The notes beneath the pieces were generated by a model. That model ran no database searches. It saw only the letters and a program-made list of their open reading frames with translations, and was not told where the DNA came from. A stretch of 64,000 bases of DNA from Candidatus Poribacteria bacterium (GTDB taxonomy: Bacteria > Poribacteria > WGA-4E > WGA-3G): positions 352,645-416,644 of the forward strand of contig JAPPIG010000082.1 of the NCBI GenBank assembly GCA_028820635.1, given 5' to 3'. Below are positions 52,073 to 62,231 of this stretch, piece after piece (within the stretch, counting starts at the first letter, position 1; each line of letters opens with the position of its first letter). Made by a program: the position numbers and the translations under genes.

Positions 52073-52960
52073 ATGAACGATACTGAATCTGCATTTGATA
52101 GCGATTTCCTCAAAAAACTTGAATATCTTTATATCGTTTCAAAGAAGATTTTCGCTGGACGAATCAAAGCTGAACGCCGCAGCACGCGTCGCGGTGTGAG
52201 TGTTGAATTTGCCGATTACCGAAACTATACCGCTGGTGACGATTTTCGTTATATTGATTGGAACGCCTTCGCAAGATTAGACGAACTTCTACTAAAACTT
52301 TACGAAGAACGTGAAGACCTCCATATTTACTTCCTCGTTGATGCAAGCCAGTCCATGACTTATGGTGAGTTACCAAAACTGATTTATGCTAAAAGGGTTG
52401 CTGCAGCACTTGCCTACATCGGACTATCCAACCTTGACCGCATCGGGATTACTGCTTTTAACACTACGGATATGAATCGGCTGCCTACTGAACGGGGAAA
52501 AGGAAAGATTTTTACTGTCCTCAATTTCCTTGACCAGATTAATGGCACTGGAGAAACCGATCTGGAAAGCGCATTTCATAATTTTGTTCACATGACCAAG
52601 CGGCGTGGATTAGTCGTCCTGATTTCTGACCTCTTTGATCCTAAAGGGTTTACTGCCGGTCTGAATATGTTGAAATTCCAAAAACATGACCTTTTCGTTA
52701 TCCACATCATTGATGAAAAGGAAGCGGAACCCAACCTGCTGGGGGATTATCATCTTGTTGACGTTGAAACCGATCAACTCCGCCCTGTAACCATTAACGA
52801 AAATCACATTAAACGCTATCAAACGCTTTTCAAAAAATATTGTGATGACCTTGACCGATATTGTACACAACGAGAGATCAGCATTGTGCGGACAATGACA
52901 AAAGCACCTTTTGAGGAACTCATCCTACGTATTTTCCGAATGGGTGGTTTTGTATCTTAA
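52073..52960 (+). CDS. DUF58 protein (degenerate VWA)
   Basis: A 295-aa protein. RRGVSVEFADYRNYTAGDDFRYIDWNAFAR is the DUF58 hallmark; HIYFLVDASQSMTYGE is a VWA metal-site motif (D-x-S-x-S). It has no transmembrane segment, so it is cytoplasmic and likely to bind MoxR, with which it is genetically linked in many phyla. GAGG precedes the ATG by about 7 nt. Same operon as moxR and the next VWA gene. Confidence 0.93.
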   Translation: MNDTESAFDSDFLKKLEYLYIVSKKIFAGRIKAERRSTRRGVSVEFADYRNYTAGDDFRYIDWNAFARLDELLLKLYEEREDLHIYFLVDASQSMTYGELPKLIYAKRVAAALAYIGLSNLDRIGITAFNTTDMNRLPTERGKGKIFTVLNFLDQINGTGETDLESAFHNFVHMTKRRGLVVLISDLFDPKGFTAGLNMLKFQKHDLFVIHIIDEKEAEPNLLGDYHLVDVETDQLRPVTINENHIKRYQTLFKKYCDDLDRYCTQREISIVRTMTKAPFEELILRIFRMGGFVS

Positions 52961-53001
52961 CGGATCAATTTTAGCAAACATTGTCCGTCTGAAATTGATT
53001 G

Positions 53002-55074
53002 ATGAATTTTTTAACTCCCACCTCCTTATTCCTATTTGGTCTTGCAATTCCCATAATCGCTTTGTATATCCTAAAACTGAGGCGGAGACGCGAACCTGTC
53101 TCTACATTGATGTTTTGGGAACAACTTTTTAAAGAGAGGCAAACCACCTCCCTATTCCAAAGATTAAAACACCTTTTATCCCTACTGCTCCAATTGCTGT
53201 TTCTTGCACTTTTAGTGTTTGCTGTTGCTCGACCTCAGTTTGCATTCATAACGAAATCAGCGCGGCAACTCATTTTGATAATAGACCACTCAGCAAGCAT
53301 GAATGCAGTTCTGAATCTTAATCCTGATAACCCTTCTTCCGAATCCCGCTTGGACTCCGCAAAACAGCAAGCACTTGAGATGGTAAAAGGACTACGGTTT
53401 ATGGACGAAATGTCAGTTATCAGCTGCAATACACGTCCAGTAATCCACACCCCATTTACAAACCACCAAAAAACGCTTAGAGAAGCAATTGAATCAATTA
53501 AACCAACCGACGTAAAGACAGACCTAAAGTCCGCGGTAGATTTAGCGTTTGATGTGGCACAAACAAAACCCAACCCAGAAATTGTTATCCTTAGCGATTT
53601 TCAGTCTGTTTCGGAGGAAACACTTGAAAAATTCCAAAAATCAATCCAACAAAACGCTGCCGAGGAAGAAGAAATACAGGATCAAATAGAAAAGATCAAA
53701 CTCCATCTCATCAGGGTTGGTGAAGACACCGATAACGTTGGCATCACCCAATTCCGAGTCCGAAAAAGTATCGTTAATGCCTTTGATTACGAAACACTAC
53801 TGACTGTCGTTAACGCTTCTAATAAAGAAAAGAAGTGCAGTGTAGAACTCTACTTTAACGAGAGTCTATTTGATGTCCGTCCTTACACACTTGCACCTGG
53901 TGAGAAAAAATCTGAAATTTTTAGTAATTTCACTTTTGAGGGCGGAGAACTGAAAGCAGTGTTAGACATCACAGACGCGCTTCCTACCGACAATGTTGCT
54001 TATGCAACGCTACCGAAACGAGAACTCATCTCTGTTTTATTGGTAACAAACGAGAATCCATTTCTGCAAAAAGTTCTTTCCGTTGATGAAAAGTTAAACC
54101 TAAGTATTATGACTCCAGCGGAATATGAATCTGGTGCAAAAGACGCTCAGGTTGTTGTTTTTGACCGGTTTAGTCCAACGACGCTCGGAGATGGGAATTA
54201 TATGTTCATCTATCCCCCCAAAGCCAATGAGGGTGAAACCAACCCGGTTGCAACATGGAACATCGGAGAAGCACTTGAAACGCCCATTATCACCGATTGG
54301 GAACGAACACATCCGATCTTACGCCACGTTCATTTAGAAAATGTGCTAATTGGTGAAGCATACGAGGTAACTCCACCATCTACGGCACAAATTCTTGCGC
54401 GTTCGTTTGAATCTCCTGTGCTGTTCGTTGATGTAACACCGAAGCGAAAAATTGTCTTTGCTGCGATTAACATACTCGAATCCGACTTACCATTACGCAT
54501 CGCATTTCCCGTCATTATTGCTAACACTATTCAGTGGTTTCAACAAAGTGAAGGTATACAGGAATATCACTTGCACACAGGTGAAGTCCTCCGTTATAAG
54601 GTAGATTCCCAAACTAATTCCGACGCCCAAATTAATCGAGAAGAAGATACCCTTTCTGAAAACTCACAAAAAATCCTAAAAGTTAACGGTCCAGGAGAAA
54701 AATCGTGGGATGTTCCCGTTGAAAATGATGAGATACTTTTTGATCAGACCCTACATGCCGGTTTTTACGAGTTAACTTTCTCAGATAAACCAGCAGCTGA
54801 CAACGAAGATGAAACGACTATCAATAACGAAAATGAGTCTACAAACGACAACGAAGAAGCCGATGAACAGAAACAGGTATGGGCAGTCAATCTGGCAAGT
54901 GAGACAGAATCGAATATCGGTATTGCTGAAGGAATTGAAGACTTATTAGCAGAATCAGATGTTTTAGGCAGTGGTTCATTTTTCCGTTATCCGCCTTGGA
55001 TATACTTGGTATTCCTTGCTGTAATTCTAAGTGTTGTTGAGTGGTTTCTGTATCAACGTAGAAAAATCGATTAA
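53002..55074 (+). CDS. BatA-like membrane VWA protein
   Basis: A 690-aa protein. The N-terminus FLTPTSLFLFGLAIPIIALYILKLRRRREPVSTLMFWE is the BatA domain with its membrane helix; a second helix follows (LSLLLQLLFLALLVFAVARPQF). The VWA domain carries LILIIDHSASMNA (D-x-S-x-S). A GATase1-like region follows (EYESGAKDAQVVVFDRFSP). Near the C-terminus is a Glu/Asn-rich acidic stretch (DNEDETTINNENESTNDNEE), then a final helix (WIYLVFLAVILSVVEWFLY). It would sit in the inner membrane facing the periplasm. I start at the ATG 53002, though a TTG lies directly before it. Confidence 0.9.
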   Translation: MNFLTPTSLFLFGLAIPIIALYILKLRRRREPVSTLMFWEQLFKERQTTSLFQRLKHLLSLLLQLLFLALLVFAVARPQFAFITKSARQLILIIDHSASMNAVLNLNPDNPSSESRLDSAKQQALEMVKGLRFMDEMSVISCNTRPVIHTPFTNHQKTLREAIESIKPTDVKTDLKSAVDLAFDVAQTKPNPEIVILSDFQSVSEETLEKFQKSIQQNAAEEEEIQDQIEKIKLHLIRVGEDTDNVGITQFRVRKSIVNAFDYETLLTVVNASNKEKKCSVELYFNESLFDVRPYTLAPGEKKSEIFSNFTFEGGELKAVLDITDALPTDNVAYATLPKRELISVLLVTNENPFLQKVLSVDEKLNLSIMTPAEYESGAKDAQVVVFDRFSPTTLGDGNYMFIYPPKANEGETNPVATWNIGEALETPIITDWERTHPILRHVHLENVLIGEAYEVTPPSTAQILARSFESPVLFVDVTPKRKIVFAAINILESDLPLRIAFPVIIANTIQWFQQSEGIQEYHLHTGEVLRYKVDSQTNSDAQINREEDTLSENSQKILKVNGPGEKSWDVPVENDEILFDQTLHAGFYELTFSDKPAADNEDETTINNENESTNDNEEADEQKQVWAVNLASETESNIGIAEGIEDLLAESDVLGSGSFFRYPPWIYLVFLAVILSVVEWFLYQRRKID

Positions 55075-55095
55075 CAAAATTTGACTTAACCGGCA

Positions 55096-55185
55096 TGCAA
55101 TAGTGCTACTATATGCAAGTACACCTTACATATAGTAGCACTATTTGCAAATAGACTTGACACATAGTAGCACTATTTGCAAATA
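55096..55185. repeat. Inverted and direct copies of ATAGTAGCACTATTTGCA
   Basis: TGCAATAGTGCTACTATATG (55096-55115) pairs with CATATAGTAGCACTATTTGC (55129-55148). A third copy, CACATAGTAGCACTATTTGC, follows directly repeated at 55161-55180. It may be a terminator for the VWA gene or protein-binding sites before the next gene. Confidence 0.65.
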
Positions 55186-55349
55186 CGCTGCATATTGAAC
55201 GCTGTTTTCTGATTTAAAATGGAATAAAGGAAAATCATAGAGATAGATAGCAAAACGGTCAAAGTGGTTAGTATCATTAAACAATAGTTTTATTTTTATA
55301 TTTGAGGACCACCACGCCGTTCTCTGAAAGTAGAGTGAACGGAGGATAT

Positions 55350-56255
55350 ATGTCAGACAGAACAGAGACATCTCACGTAGAAAAAAATGATATATCTAAA
55401 CTCCAACCGATGGGTGTTGGTGACATTCTCGATACGACTTTCAGTCTATATAGGAAACACTTCTTACTGTTTTTAGGAATTGCAAGCATATATTTCTTCG
55501 CAATTCTAATTGAATATTCGTTGAAAGGGTTTATATCAGCTACTATCCAAAAAGCACTGATACCAACCCTCGCTGCGATGCCATTCGCAATAGTAAGCAT
55601 AGGCGGGGTAATCTTGGCAAGTGCCACTGTTTACTTAGGCGAAAACATTACAAGCAGTGCCGCACTTAAACAAGTGTTAAAAAGGTTTATCCCAGTGTTA
55701 GGCAGTCATCTAATATGGAGACTGTTTTTTGTTCTTACATTCCTGAGTATAGGTTTTTCAATTATCCTAACGATACGTCAAGGGGTATCCGGGATACTTT
55801 TAGGATTAATTGGTTTTCCAATAGCATTCTATTTTCTTATATGTTGGGTATTTCACTTACCAATTGTGCTACTTGAAGAGCCACGTGTCCTATACGCACT
55901 CAGACGGAGTAGTGAACTTGTCCGTGGTGCATGGTGGCAAGTCGTTGGAATTCTAATTTTGATCCTTCTTACGAGTTACGCAATTGCAGTCATATTTAAG
56001 GTATCACTTGGATTCATGTTCGTTTTCACAAAATTCGCTGGCAATACCGACTTAAGAAGCATTTTAGAATGGTCAATAATGGATAAGGCACTTGATACCA
56101 GTAACTTCTTTTTTTATATAATCATGACATGCGCCGATCTAATTCTTACTACTCTTGTTTTTCCGATATGGACAATCGGACTCACGCTTCTATATTTTGA
56201 TCGACGGACACGTAAAGAAAGTTCTGATGTTGAACTAACTGCAGACAATACCTAA
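55350..56255 (+). CDS. Polytopic membrane protein (glycerophosphodiesterase membrane-domain-like)
   Basis: A 301-aa protein with about six transmembrane helices. The opening MGVGDILDTTFSLYRKHFLLFLGIASIYF and the late RALR-like VLYALRRSSELVRGAWWQVVGILI, ending LLYFDRRTRKE, are typical of an uncharacterised family of membrane proteins annotated as glycerophosphoryl diester phosphodiesterase membrane domain or DUF7544/DUF7847. It has no catalytic domain. GGAGG precedes the ATG at 55350. It follows the VWA gene by 275 nt and probably belongs to the same functional cluster. Confidence 0.65.
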   Translation: MSDRTETSHVEKNDISKLQPMGVGDILDTTFSLYRKHFLLFLGIASIYFFAILIEYSLKGFISATIQKALIPTLAAMPFAIVSIGGVILASATVYLGENITSSAALKQVLKRFIPVLGSHLIWRLFFVLTFLSIGFSIILTIRQGVSGILLGLIGFPIAFYFLICWVFHLPIVLLEEPRVLYALRRSSELVRGAWWQVVGILILILLTSYAIAVIFKVSLGFMFVFTKFAGNTDLRSILEWSIMDKALDTSNFFFYIIMTCADLILTTLVFPIWTIGLTLLYFDRRTRKESSDVELTADNT

Positions 56256-56334
56256 GCATTTAGATTTATTCCCAAACAAAAGGATTGAAACGTGAGGTTT
56301 TGCTGAAAGTCAGCTTGTAAGTTGGATAGAACTG

Positions 56335-56512
56335 GTAAAACTCAAATCAACGCTATGAATGCCTATTTGTATTCAGTCAAATCAACGCTAAATGCGCTTT
56401 TTGACATTTGGCGGGTGTCAATTTAAGGAAATATCTTCTTGTAAGGGTTTTCAACCCGATAAGATAGTTTAAGTCTCAAAAATCGGGATTACAAAGCCCT
56501 CCAACAAGATTC
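56335..56512. repeat. Mixed repeat motifs downstream of the membrane gene
   Basis: CAAATCAACGCT occurs twice (about 56343 and 56377), each followed by an AATGC motif. An imperfect hairpin then pairs CTTGTAAGGGTTTTCAACCCGAT with AATCGGGATT...CCCTCCAACAAG (56430-56512). The same AAGCCCGATT motif recurs near 61925. No ORF is credible in 56256-56590. Confidence 0.45.
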
Positions 56513-56590
56513 TCTGGTGCAAAATTGATACCTATTGATGTGAGGGTGGCGTTTCCATAATGTCTGCAATGCCTACTTGATGTAAAAGTG

Positions 56591-58060
56591 TTATTCAGTG
56601 GCACCAACTTTTGCGGCTTGTGGCGCGCGTGTTGGTAGTTCTTTTTGCACTAAAGCGTCTTCGGGTACATAATCGGAGTAATCTGAGATAGCACCGCTTG
56701 TTAATGCGTATACCATGACGTTTGTCAGGAAACGATAAACACCTGGTGAATAGTGGGCACTACGTGTTGGTATGCTGACAGTCTCCATTGCGCACATATA
56801 GTCGCGCCGCACAACAATAACGGACAATTTATCACCGACCGAGACCCCTTCAAGAAAATTCCGTTTCGGCGGACGAGTGCCCCACCAGAAAATATCGAAT
56901 CCGATAGGGGGACCGCCCATTTGATAGAAATTGTTGTATACCTCGTGGGTATTTTCAATCCGCTGTACTTGATATTCAGGCATAACATAACGCATTTGTG
57001 CAAGGAACAAACGCACCATTGCTTGTGCGGGTGCATTGACGCCACAATCGTCAAAGACGAGAAAGCCCCCTTTTTCAACAAGATATTTTCGTAGCCCCGC
57101 AGCTTCTGCTACGGTAAACCGGTTATCTATCTTACCCCCGCCGTACTGTCTGCCGAGCAGGTTCCGCGATCTTGTGAATGTCGGGTCGTGTCCTGTCATA
57201 AAAACGATTGGCGTTTTATGTAGGTTCGCATCGGTTAGTTTGATGGTACCGCCTTCAACGTTCATGTCCGCTCTGATTTTGGTTTTCTCATTGAGCCATT
57301 TCGTCAGCGCATTCAGTGCAGATGAATCTGCCCACCAGTCAGAAAGACTGTGCCGTATCCGTGCGAAACGGATCCCCCCACGAATATCGCGCCCCCTGCC
57401 GACGACGTACCCATACGGATCATTCTTGGGAAAGGACGGAATGTCATTGTCACCAAGTGTAATGCTACCTGCCATCCTTTCAAGTGCGCTGCGCTCTACG
57501 CCCACGTTTTCAACCATAGACAACCCAGGTGGATGCACAAATGATACTTTCACTTGCACGTAACCTGCCATCCCGCGTGCAACGTTAGCGAAACCCACAG
57601 ATGACGCACTTGCCGATGAACGGGCAAAACGTAACGCATTCGGTAAATTGGACATAGGTAAATCTATATCGGTGTTTGCATCGGACATTGATGTATTGGG
57701 ATTAACAAGCTTCGGCACGGTCGGATTGATCGGCGTATCTACCTTGACAGCTCGGTTAGAAAATTCTAATAATGTTTGATGGGTATTTGAAATTGTATTG
57801 CGCGCGAAAATGGTTGTTAGGCGAGGTTGAACTGGCACGGGTTTAGTGACAACCGGGCTTTCTACTGAGACGGTCGGTTTGACTATTGGTTTACGCACTT
57901 TCGGTGGTTTCGGTGGATCAACCTTATCAATATCTAAACTAATGATGTTCTGAAATTTCTGCGTTTGCGTGACGAGGTAGAGTCCGGCAATAAAAACTAA
58001 AATGAAGTGGATCACAAGCGAAGTCATTAAGGCCCCTGTCGTTCTTTTTGGTCTCATCAT
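56591..58060 (-). CDS. TonB-like N-terminus fused to DUF4159
   Basis: A 489-aa protein. Residues 1-35 hold one membrane helix (LMTSLVIHFILVFIAGLYLV) followed by a Pro/Lys/Val-rich periplasmic linker (DPPKPPKVRKPIVKPTVSVE), the layout of TonB/energy-transducing proteins. Residues about 210-460 are DUF4159, a GATase1-like fold: IRFARIRHSLSDWWAD, IVFMTGHDPTFTRS, LRKYLVEKGGFLVFDDCG and FDIFWWGTRPP. DUF4159 proteins are commonly encoded beside MoxR, DUF58 and VWA genes; here the gene points the opposite way, inside the cluster. Confidence 0.8.
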   Translation of the reverse strand: MMRPKRTTGALMTSLVIHFILVFIAGLYLVTQTQKFQNIISLDIDKVDPPKPPKVRKPIVKPTVSVESPVVTKPVPVQPRLTTIFARNTISNTHQTLLEFSNRAVKVDTPINPTVPKLVNPNTSMSDANTDIDLPMSNLPNALRFARSSASASSVGFANVARGMAGYVQVKVSFVHPPGLSMVENVGVERSALERMAGSITLGDNDIPSFPKNDPYGYVVGRGRDIRGGIRFARIRHSLSDWWADSSALNALTKWLNEKTKIRADMNVEGGTIKLTDANLHKTPIVFMTGHDPTFTRSRNLLGRQYGGGKIDNRFTVAEAAGLRKYLVEKGGFLVFDDCGVNAPAQAMVRLFLAQMRYVMPEYQVQRIENTHEVYNNFYQMGGPPIGFDIFWWGTRPPKRNFLEGVSVGDKLSVIVVRRDYMCAMETVSIPTRSAHYSPGVYRFLTNVMVYALTSGAISDYSDYVPEDALVQKELPTRAPQAAKVGATE

Positions 58061-58559
58061 TCACCTCGAAAAATATAAAGATAAACTTACACCACTAAGA
58101 GCAAGATATGTGCCAGTCGCACAACGCACGATATAAGTAGGTTAAACGCTATATTGAGAGTGGAATCTGCACAAAAAAGAACAAATTAAATATTTCACTG
58201 CACAGAAAAGGGCAGCAAAGTTGTGTATCTGTAGCGTGCCATGCGCGGGTTCTGCGATGATTTTCAAGTCTTCATCGGCTATACTGATTGTATGGAAATC
58301 TATAGTGAACGTAAGTTTGATAATAGAAATGTGAGTTCGCTCTAAGCACTTTTCATGGATAAAAAAGCAGTATTTTTGTAGCATAACCTGTTAGGTTGTG
58401 CCGTTTTTTACGAAAAATAACAGAGAACGCTGCGGGTGAAAACTTTTTCAAACTCACGTTATAATGACTAAATTATTGACAGAACAAACTCCTTTGATTT
58501 TGCCTCAATCTCGTGATTGACGTTCTTTTGGTTTCAAGTGACACAAGCAAGACGTAATG
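58061..58559. other. Intergenic region without visible features
   Basis: About 500 nt between the leftward DUF4159 gene and a TIR element. An 80-aa minus-strand frame (58142-58384) has a Cys/His/Phe-rich composition, no ribosome site and no family, so I do not call it. A lone TTGACA at 58474 has no matching -10. Confidence 0.5.
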
Positions 58560-58948
58560 ATACCATTTCTGAATGATAGCTTCTTATTAACAAAAACGTA
58601 TTGAATCGCAATTCACTGCGCCTCTTACATTTGCTTTTTGTTGAGTTTCAATATGACATAAAATCTCCCATGATTATTTAGTTTTCAGTTTTTCTGCGCA
58701 TTTTATTGCAAACGTTAATATTTATAGTCGCATTGTAGGTCCAAATCAACGCAGCATGCACTGTTGGCATGCTGCGGGTAGAGCGAAGCGAAACCCGACA
58801 ATCTTAGTGTGACAGTGCGATCATGTCGGGTTTCGTAAACTCAACCCGACCTACAATACAAACTTGCAGTAAAATCTATTAACCGATAATTCTTAAAACT
58901 GAATAACCCTGAAAATCTCCAATGGATATTATATTTCAGAAATGGTAT
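58560..58948. mobile_element. TIR element, ATACCATTTCT family, copy C
   Basis: ATACCATTTCT (58560-58570) and AGAAATGGTAT (58938-58948) bound 389 bp. Inside are the 59-nt transposase-end fragment (58674-58732), an AATCAACGCAGCATGC motif and a half palindrome ending ATGTCGGGTTTCG...CCCGACCTAC shared with copy B. It ends 40 nt before the 5'-nucleotidase start and so supplies part of its upstream region. Confidence 0.6.
58674..58732 (-). mobile_element. Transposase 3'-end fragment
   Basis: Nearly identical to 48416-48475 (three substitutions and one missing T in about 60 nt). Translated in the same sense it ends FAIKCAEKLKTK, versus FAVKCTEKLKTK at the first locus; both substitutions are mild, as expected if the segment once coded. 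Confidence 0.65.
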
Positions 58949-58988
58949 TATAAACTTGATATTTGATGCATTAGGAGAAAATTTGCTG

Positions 58989-61844
58989 ATGAATAATAAA
59001 AGTGTTGCTATTCTAACGTTTGTTGTTTTTTCAATCTCTATTTTAGTTTTTCTTACACCCACCTTTTCCCAAGATAATGAAGCAGAATTAAACTCACAAG
59101 AAACCTCACAAAATTTCACACTTCAACTACTCCATGCCGCAGATATGGAAGGCGGTATTGAAGCACTTGAAAATGCGCCACGTTTCTCGTCTGTCCTAAA
59201 CGCACTCAAAGCCGAAGTTGAAAATACAGTTATCATCGGTGCTGGGGACAGTTTTATTCCTGGACCATTCTTCGCAGCGGGAAATGACAGAAGTCTGCGA
59301 GATGTCTTAGGACGTGAAGGGTCAGGACGCGCTGATATTTTGATGCTCAATGCAATGGGATTTATGGCATCAGCCCTCGGTAACCATGAATTCGATAGTG
59401 GTACAGGTACTCTGGCAAGTGTGATTCAAGTAGACAGAGACTATGTTGGCACAGCGTTTCCATTCCTAAGTGCTAACCTTGATTTCAGTCGTGATAGCAA
59501 CCTTGCCCATCTTGTGGTTGATGCCGGAGCAAGTACAGTGCCTAACAGTATTACCAAAAGCGTTGTAATTACTACCGCTTCAGGTGAAAAGGTTGGTGTG
59601 GTCGGTATAACCACACCAATACTCAGAAGCATATCCTTACCAGGAGACGTAATGATTACACCTGAAGATCCAAATGATATTGCAGCACTCGCAGCTATTG
59701 CCCAAGAAAACGTTGATGCGTTAACAGCAACAGGTATTAACAAAGTCATCTTAACCGGACACCTGCAGCAAATTAGCGTTGATGAAGCATTGGCAACGCA
59801 TTTACGGGATGTTGATATTATTATCGCAGGCGGTTCAAACGCATTGCTTGCTGACGAAACAGACCGTCTGCATGATGGAGATACTGCAGAAAAACCATAT
59901 CCAATCTTAGCACAATCTGCTTCAAATGAACCGATTGCTATTGTTGGCACAGATGGACATTATAGATATGTCGGCAGACTCGTTGTAGAATTTGATAATG
60001 CTGGCATCCTCCTACCTGAATCAATTGACGCAAACATAAGTGGTGCTTTTGTAACCGACGAACAGGGTGTTATAGATACCGGCAACGTCGATCCGTCTCC
60101 ACGCGTCGTTGAAATTACCAATGCAATTCGAAATGTTGTAAGTCTGAAGGATGGGAATCTTTTTGGAAAGACAAACGTCTATTTGAATGGTAATCGGGGT
60201 TCAGTGCGAACAGAGGAAACCAACATCGGCAATTTGTGCGCTGATGCCAACTTATCTGCTGCGCAAATGATTGACCCAACGGTTGTTGCGTCACTAAAAA
60301 ACGGTGGAGGTATCCGCGCATCAATCGGTATTGGGATCGGCAGCACTTTACTACTACCCCCTGCCAATCCGTTAGTCGGAAAAGCAGAAGGGCAGATTTC
60401 ACAGATTGACATTGAGAACACACTGCGATTCAATAACGGATTAACACTCTTAACTTTGACCGCATCTGAGTTACTTGAAGTTATTGAACACAGTGTTGCT
60501 GCGTCAGATGCTGGTTCTACACCGGGACGTTTCCCGCAAATCGCAGGACTTGCGTTTAGTTATGACACTTCACTCTTAGAAGGTTCAAGGGTGAAATCTC
60601 TTGTTATTAAAAATAATGACGGATCAATTACAGATATTGTCGCACAGAATGGATCCGTTGTTGGAGATTCTGAAAGAATGTACAAGATTGTCACACTCAA
60701 TTTTCTCGCAGGCGGCGGTGACGATTATCCATTTCCCAGCTTTCCAAACGCGAATCCCATAGAACTCTCCGAAATGATGACTGAAGAACAGTCAGGTGGA
60801 AAAGCAACTTTCGCTGCTCCTGGCACAGAGCAGGATGCACTTGCAGAATATCTTGCAGCGAACTTTTCAGAAACACCGTTTTCAATTGCTGATGTGGGTC
60901 CCGATAGTGACGAACGTGTGCAGAACCTTGCATTTCGTGCTGACAGTTTGGCTATACCTACGCCATCCAAGAGTATTTTTGATGTCCAACTCACACCAGG
61001 TTTGAACATGATCAGCCTACCGCTCATGCCAGATGAACCGTATACTGCACGTTCTTTTATGGAAAAAACAGACTCAACAATGATTATTAAACTCAATTCA
61101 TCACTTAGTAAATTTATTGGGTTCACAGCAAATTCATTTGGTGACGGTTTCCCGATTGAAGGAGGTAAAGGATACATTGTGAACATCACAGAATCACAAA
61201 CGGTACATTTCACTGGCAGCGCGTGGCAAAATCCAGCAGCAGCTCCTACACAGACATTTATAGCCAGTGCATGGGCGTTTATCTTCCACACTCAATTTGA
61301 TGTTGAAGATTTAAAACTGACTGTTCACAACCCACGTACAGGTATCACCCAAACTATTGACGCAAACAACACACATGCTGTCTGGGTAGACACCAATCTA
61401 AAGCCCGTTGTTTTAGTCGGTGATGTTTTAATGATTGAAGTTCGTGACATTAATAACAATTTGATTCGGACACTACAGCACCAAATCAACGTAAAAGAAA
61501 TCCAACAGGCTTTTGCCGAGTTGCACTTCACTCCTGATTTGCTAAAACCCGGTGAAACACTATTATTTAGCAATTATCCGAATCCGTTTAATCCAGAAAC
61601 ATGGATACCTTATCAGATAGGTAATGACTCCGATGTGACGGTCAATATATACGATGCAGCAGGACATCTTGTCCGCCATCTTGACCTTGGATTCCAAACA
61701 ACTGGGTTTTATATAGGCAAATCCCGTGCTGCTTACTGGGATGGTCGAAATGATTCTGGTGAACGACTCGCATCAGGTGTATATTTTTATCAATTGATTA
61801 CCTCTGATTTAACTCAAACGCGGAAAATGGTTATTATGAAGTAG
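58989..61844 (+). CDS. Secreted 5'-nucleotidase-like protein with C-terminal FlgD-like sorting module
   Basis: A 951-aa protein. Signal peptide (VAILTFVVFSISILVFLTPTFS). The metallophosphatase domain has LQLLHAADMEGGIEAL, VIIGAGDSF and ALGNHEFDSG; usual DxHG is DMEG, and the final GHTH is AGGSN, so the metal site is altered. The 5'-nucleotidase C-terminal domain has NLCADANLSAAQM, LKNGGGIR and SELLEVIEHSV. Beta domains follow, ending in a FlgD-Ig-like module (NYPNPFNPETWIPYQ...GVYFYQLITSD). AGGAG lies 11 nt before the ATG 58989; a TTG at 58983 is possible. Confidence 0.88.
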   Translation: MNNKSVAILTFVVFSISILVFLTPTFSQDNEAELNSQETSQNFTLQLLHAADMEGGIEALENAPRFSSVLNALKAEVENTVIIGAGDSFIPGPFFAAGNDRSLRDVLGREGSGRADILMLNAMGFMASALGNHEFDSGTGTLASVIQVDRDYVGTAFPFLSANLDFSRDSNLAHLVVDAGASTVPNSITKSVVITTASGEKVGVVGITTPILRSISLPGDVMITPEDPNDIAALAAIAQENVDALTATGINKVILTGHLQQISVDEALATHLRDVDIIIAGGSNALLADETDRLHDGDTAEKPYPILAQSASNEPIAIVGTDGHYRYVGRLVVEFDNAGILLPESIDANISGAFVTDEQGVIDTGNVDPSPRVVEITNAIRNVVSLKDGNLFGKTNVYLNGNRGSVRTEETNIGNLCADANLSAAQMIDPTVVASLKNGGGIRASIGIGIGSTLLLPPANPLVGKAEGQISQIDIENTLRFNNGLTLLTLTASELLEVIEHSVAASDAGSTPGRFPQIAGLAFSYDTSLLEGSRVKSLVIKNNDGSITDIVAQNGSVVGDSERMYKIVTLNFLAGGGDDYPFPSFPNANPIELSEMMTEEQSGGKATFAAPGTEQDALAEYLAANFSETPFSIADVGPDSDERVQNLAFRADSLAIPTPSKSIFDVQLTPGLNMISLPLMPDEPYTARSFMEKTDSTMIIKLNSSLSKFIGFTANSFGDGFPIEGGKGYIVNITESQTVHFTGSAWQNPAAAPTQTFIASAWAFIFHTQFDVEDLKLTVHNPRTGITQTIDANNTHAVWVDTNLKPVVLVGDVLMIEVRDINNNLIRTLQHQINVKEIQQAFAELHFTPDLLKPGETLLFSNYPNPFNPETWIPYQIGNDSDVTVNIYDAAGHLVRHLDLGFQTTGFYIGKSRAAYWDGRNDSGERLASGVYFYQLITSDLTQTRKMVIMK

Positions 61845-61907
61845 GTTAACTCAAAACAGAATAGAATATCTCAACATCGGCAGGTATACTACAACCTATC
61901 TCATAAA

Positions 61908-62034
61908 TAGTTGGAGGGCTTTGAAAGCCCGATTTCAAAATCCTGTAGGCGGTGAATGCCTAAATGGCATTCATACCGTTGATTTCGATCTCCGAATCGC
62001 GACCTGTCGGGAATCGGAGTTCCCTCCTACAAAG
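61908..62034. repeat. Composite palindromic repeat
   Basis: GGAGGGCTTTGAAAGCCCGATT (a short hairpin near 61912-61930) is followed by GGCGGTGAATGCCTAAATGG and GATCTCCGAATCGCGAC, then TCGGGAATCGGAGTTCCC and TCCTACA, an inverse copy of the TGTAGGAG repeat. No ORF in 61845-62231. Confidence 0.55.
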
Positions 62035-62231
62035 AGAATCAACTGATAATGAACCAACAAATCCTATTTATGAGATACACTGTACTTATACCTGCCGATA
62101 TTGCTGTTCTGACCTTTTGTCTTGCCATCTGCCAAATTTCTGTGGTATACTTTTATCAATATCACCAAACTCAGCCGTAAAACCTGATTGTCACCAAGAC
62201 TAATCAAAATCCAGTGAAATAACATAAGATT

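Noticed and set aside
58142..58384. 80-aa minus-strand ORF
   Set aside because: No ribosome site, no family, and composition unlike neighbouring proteins.
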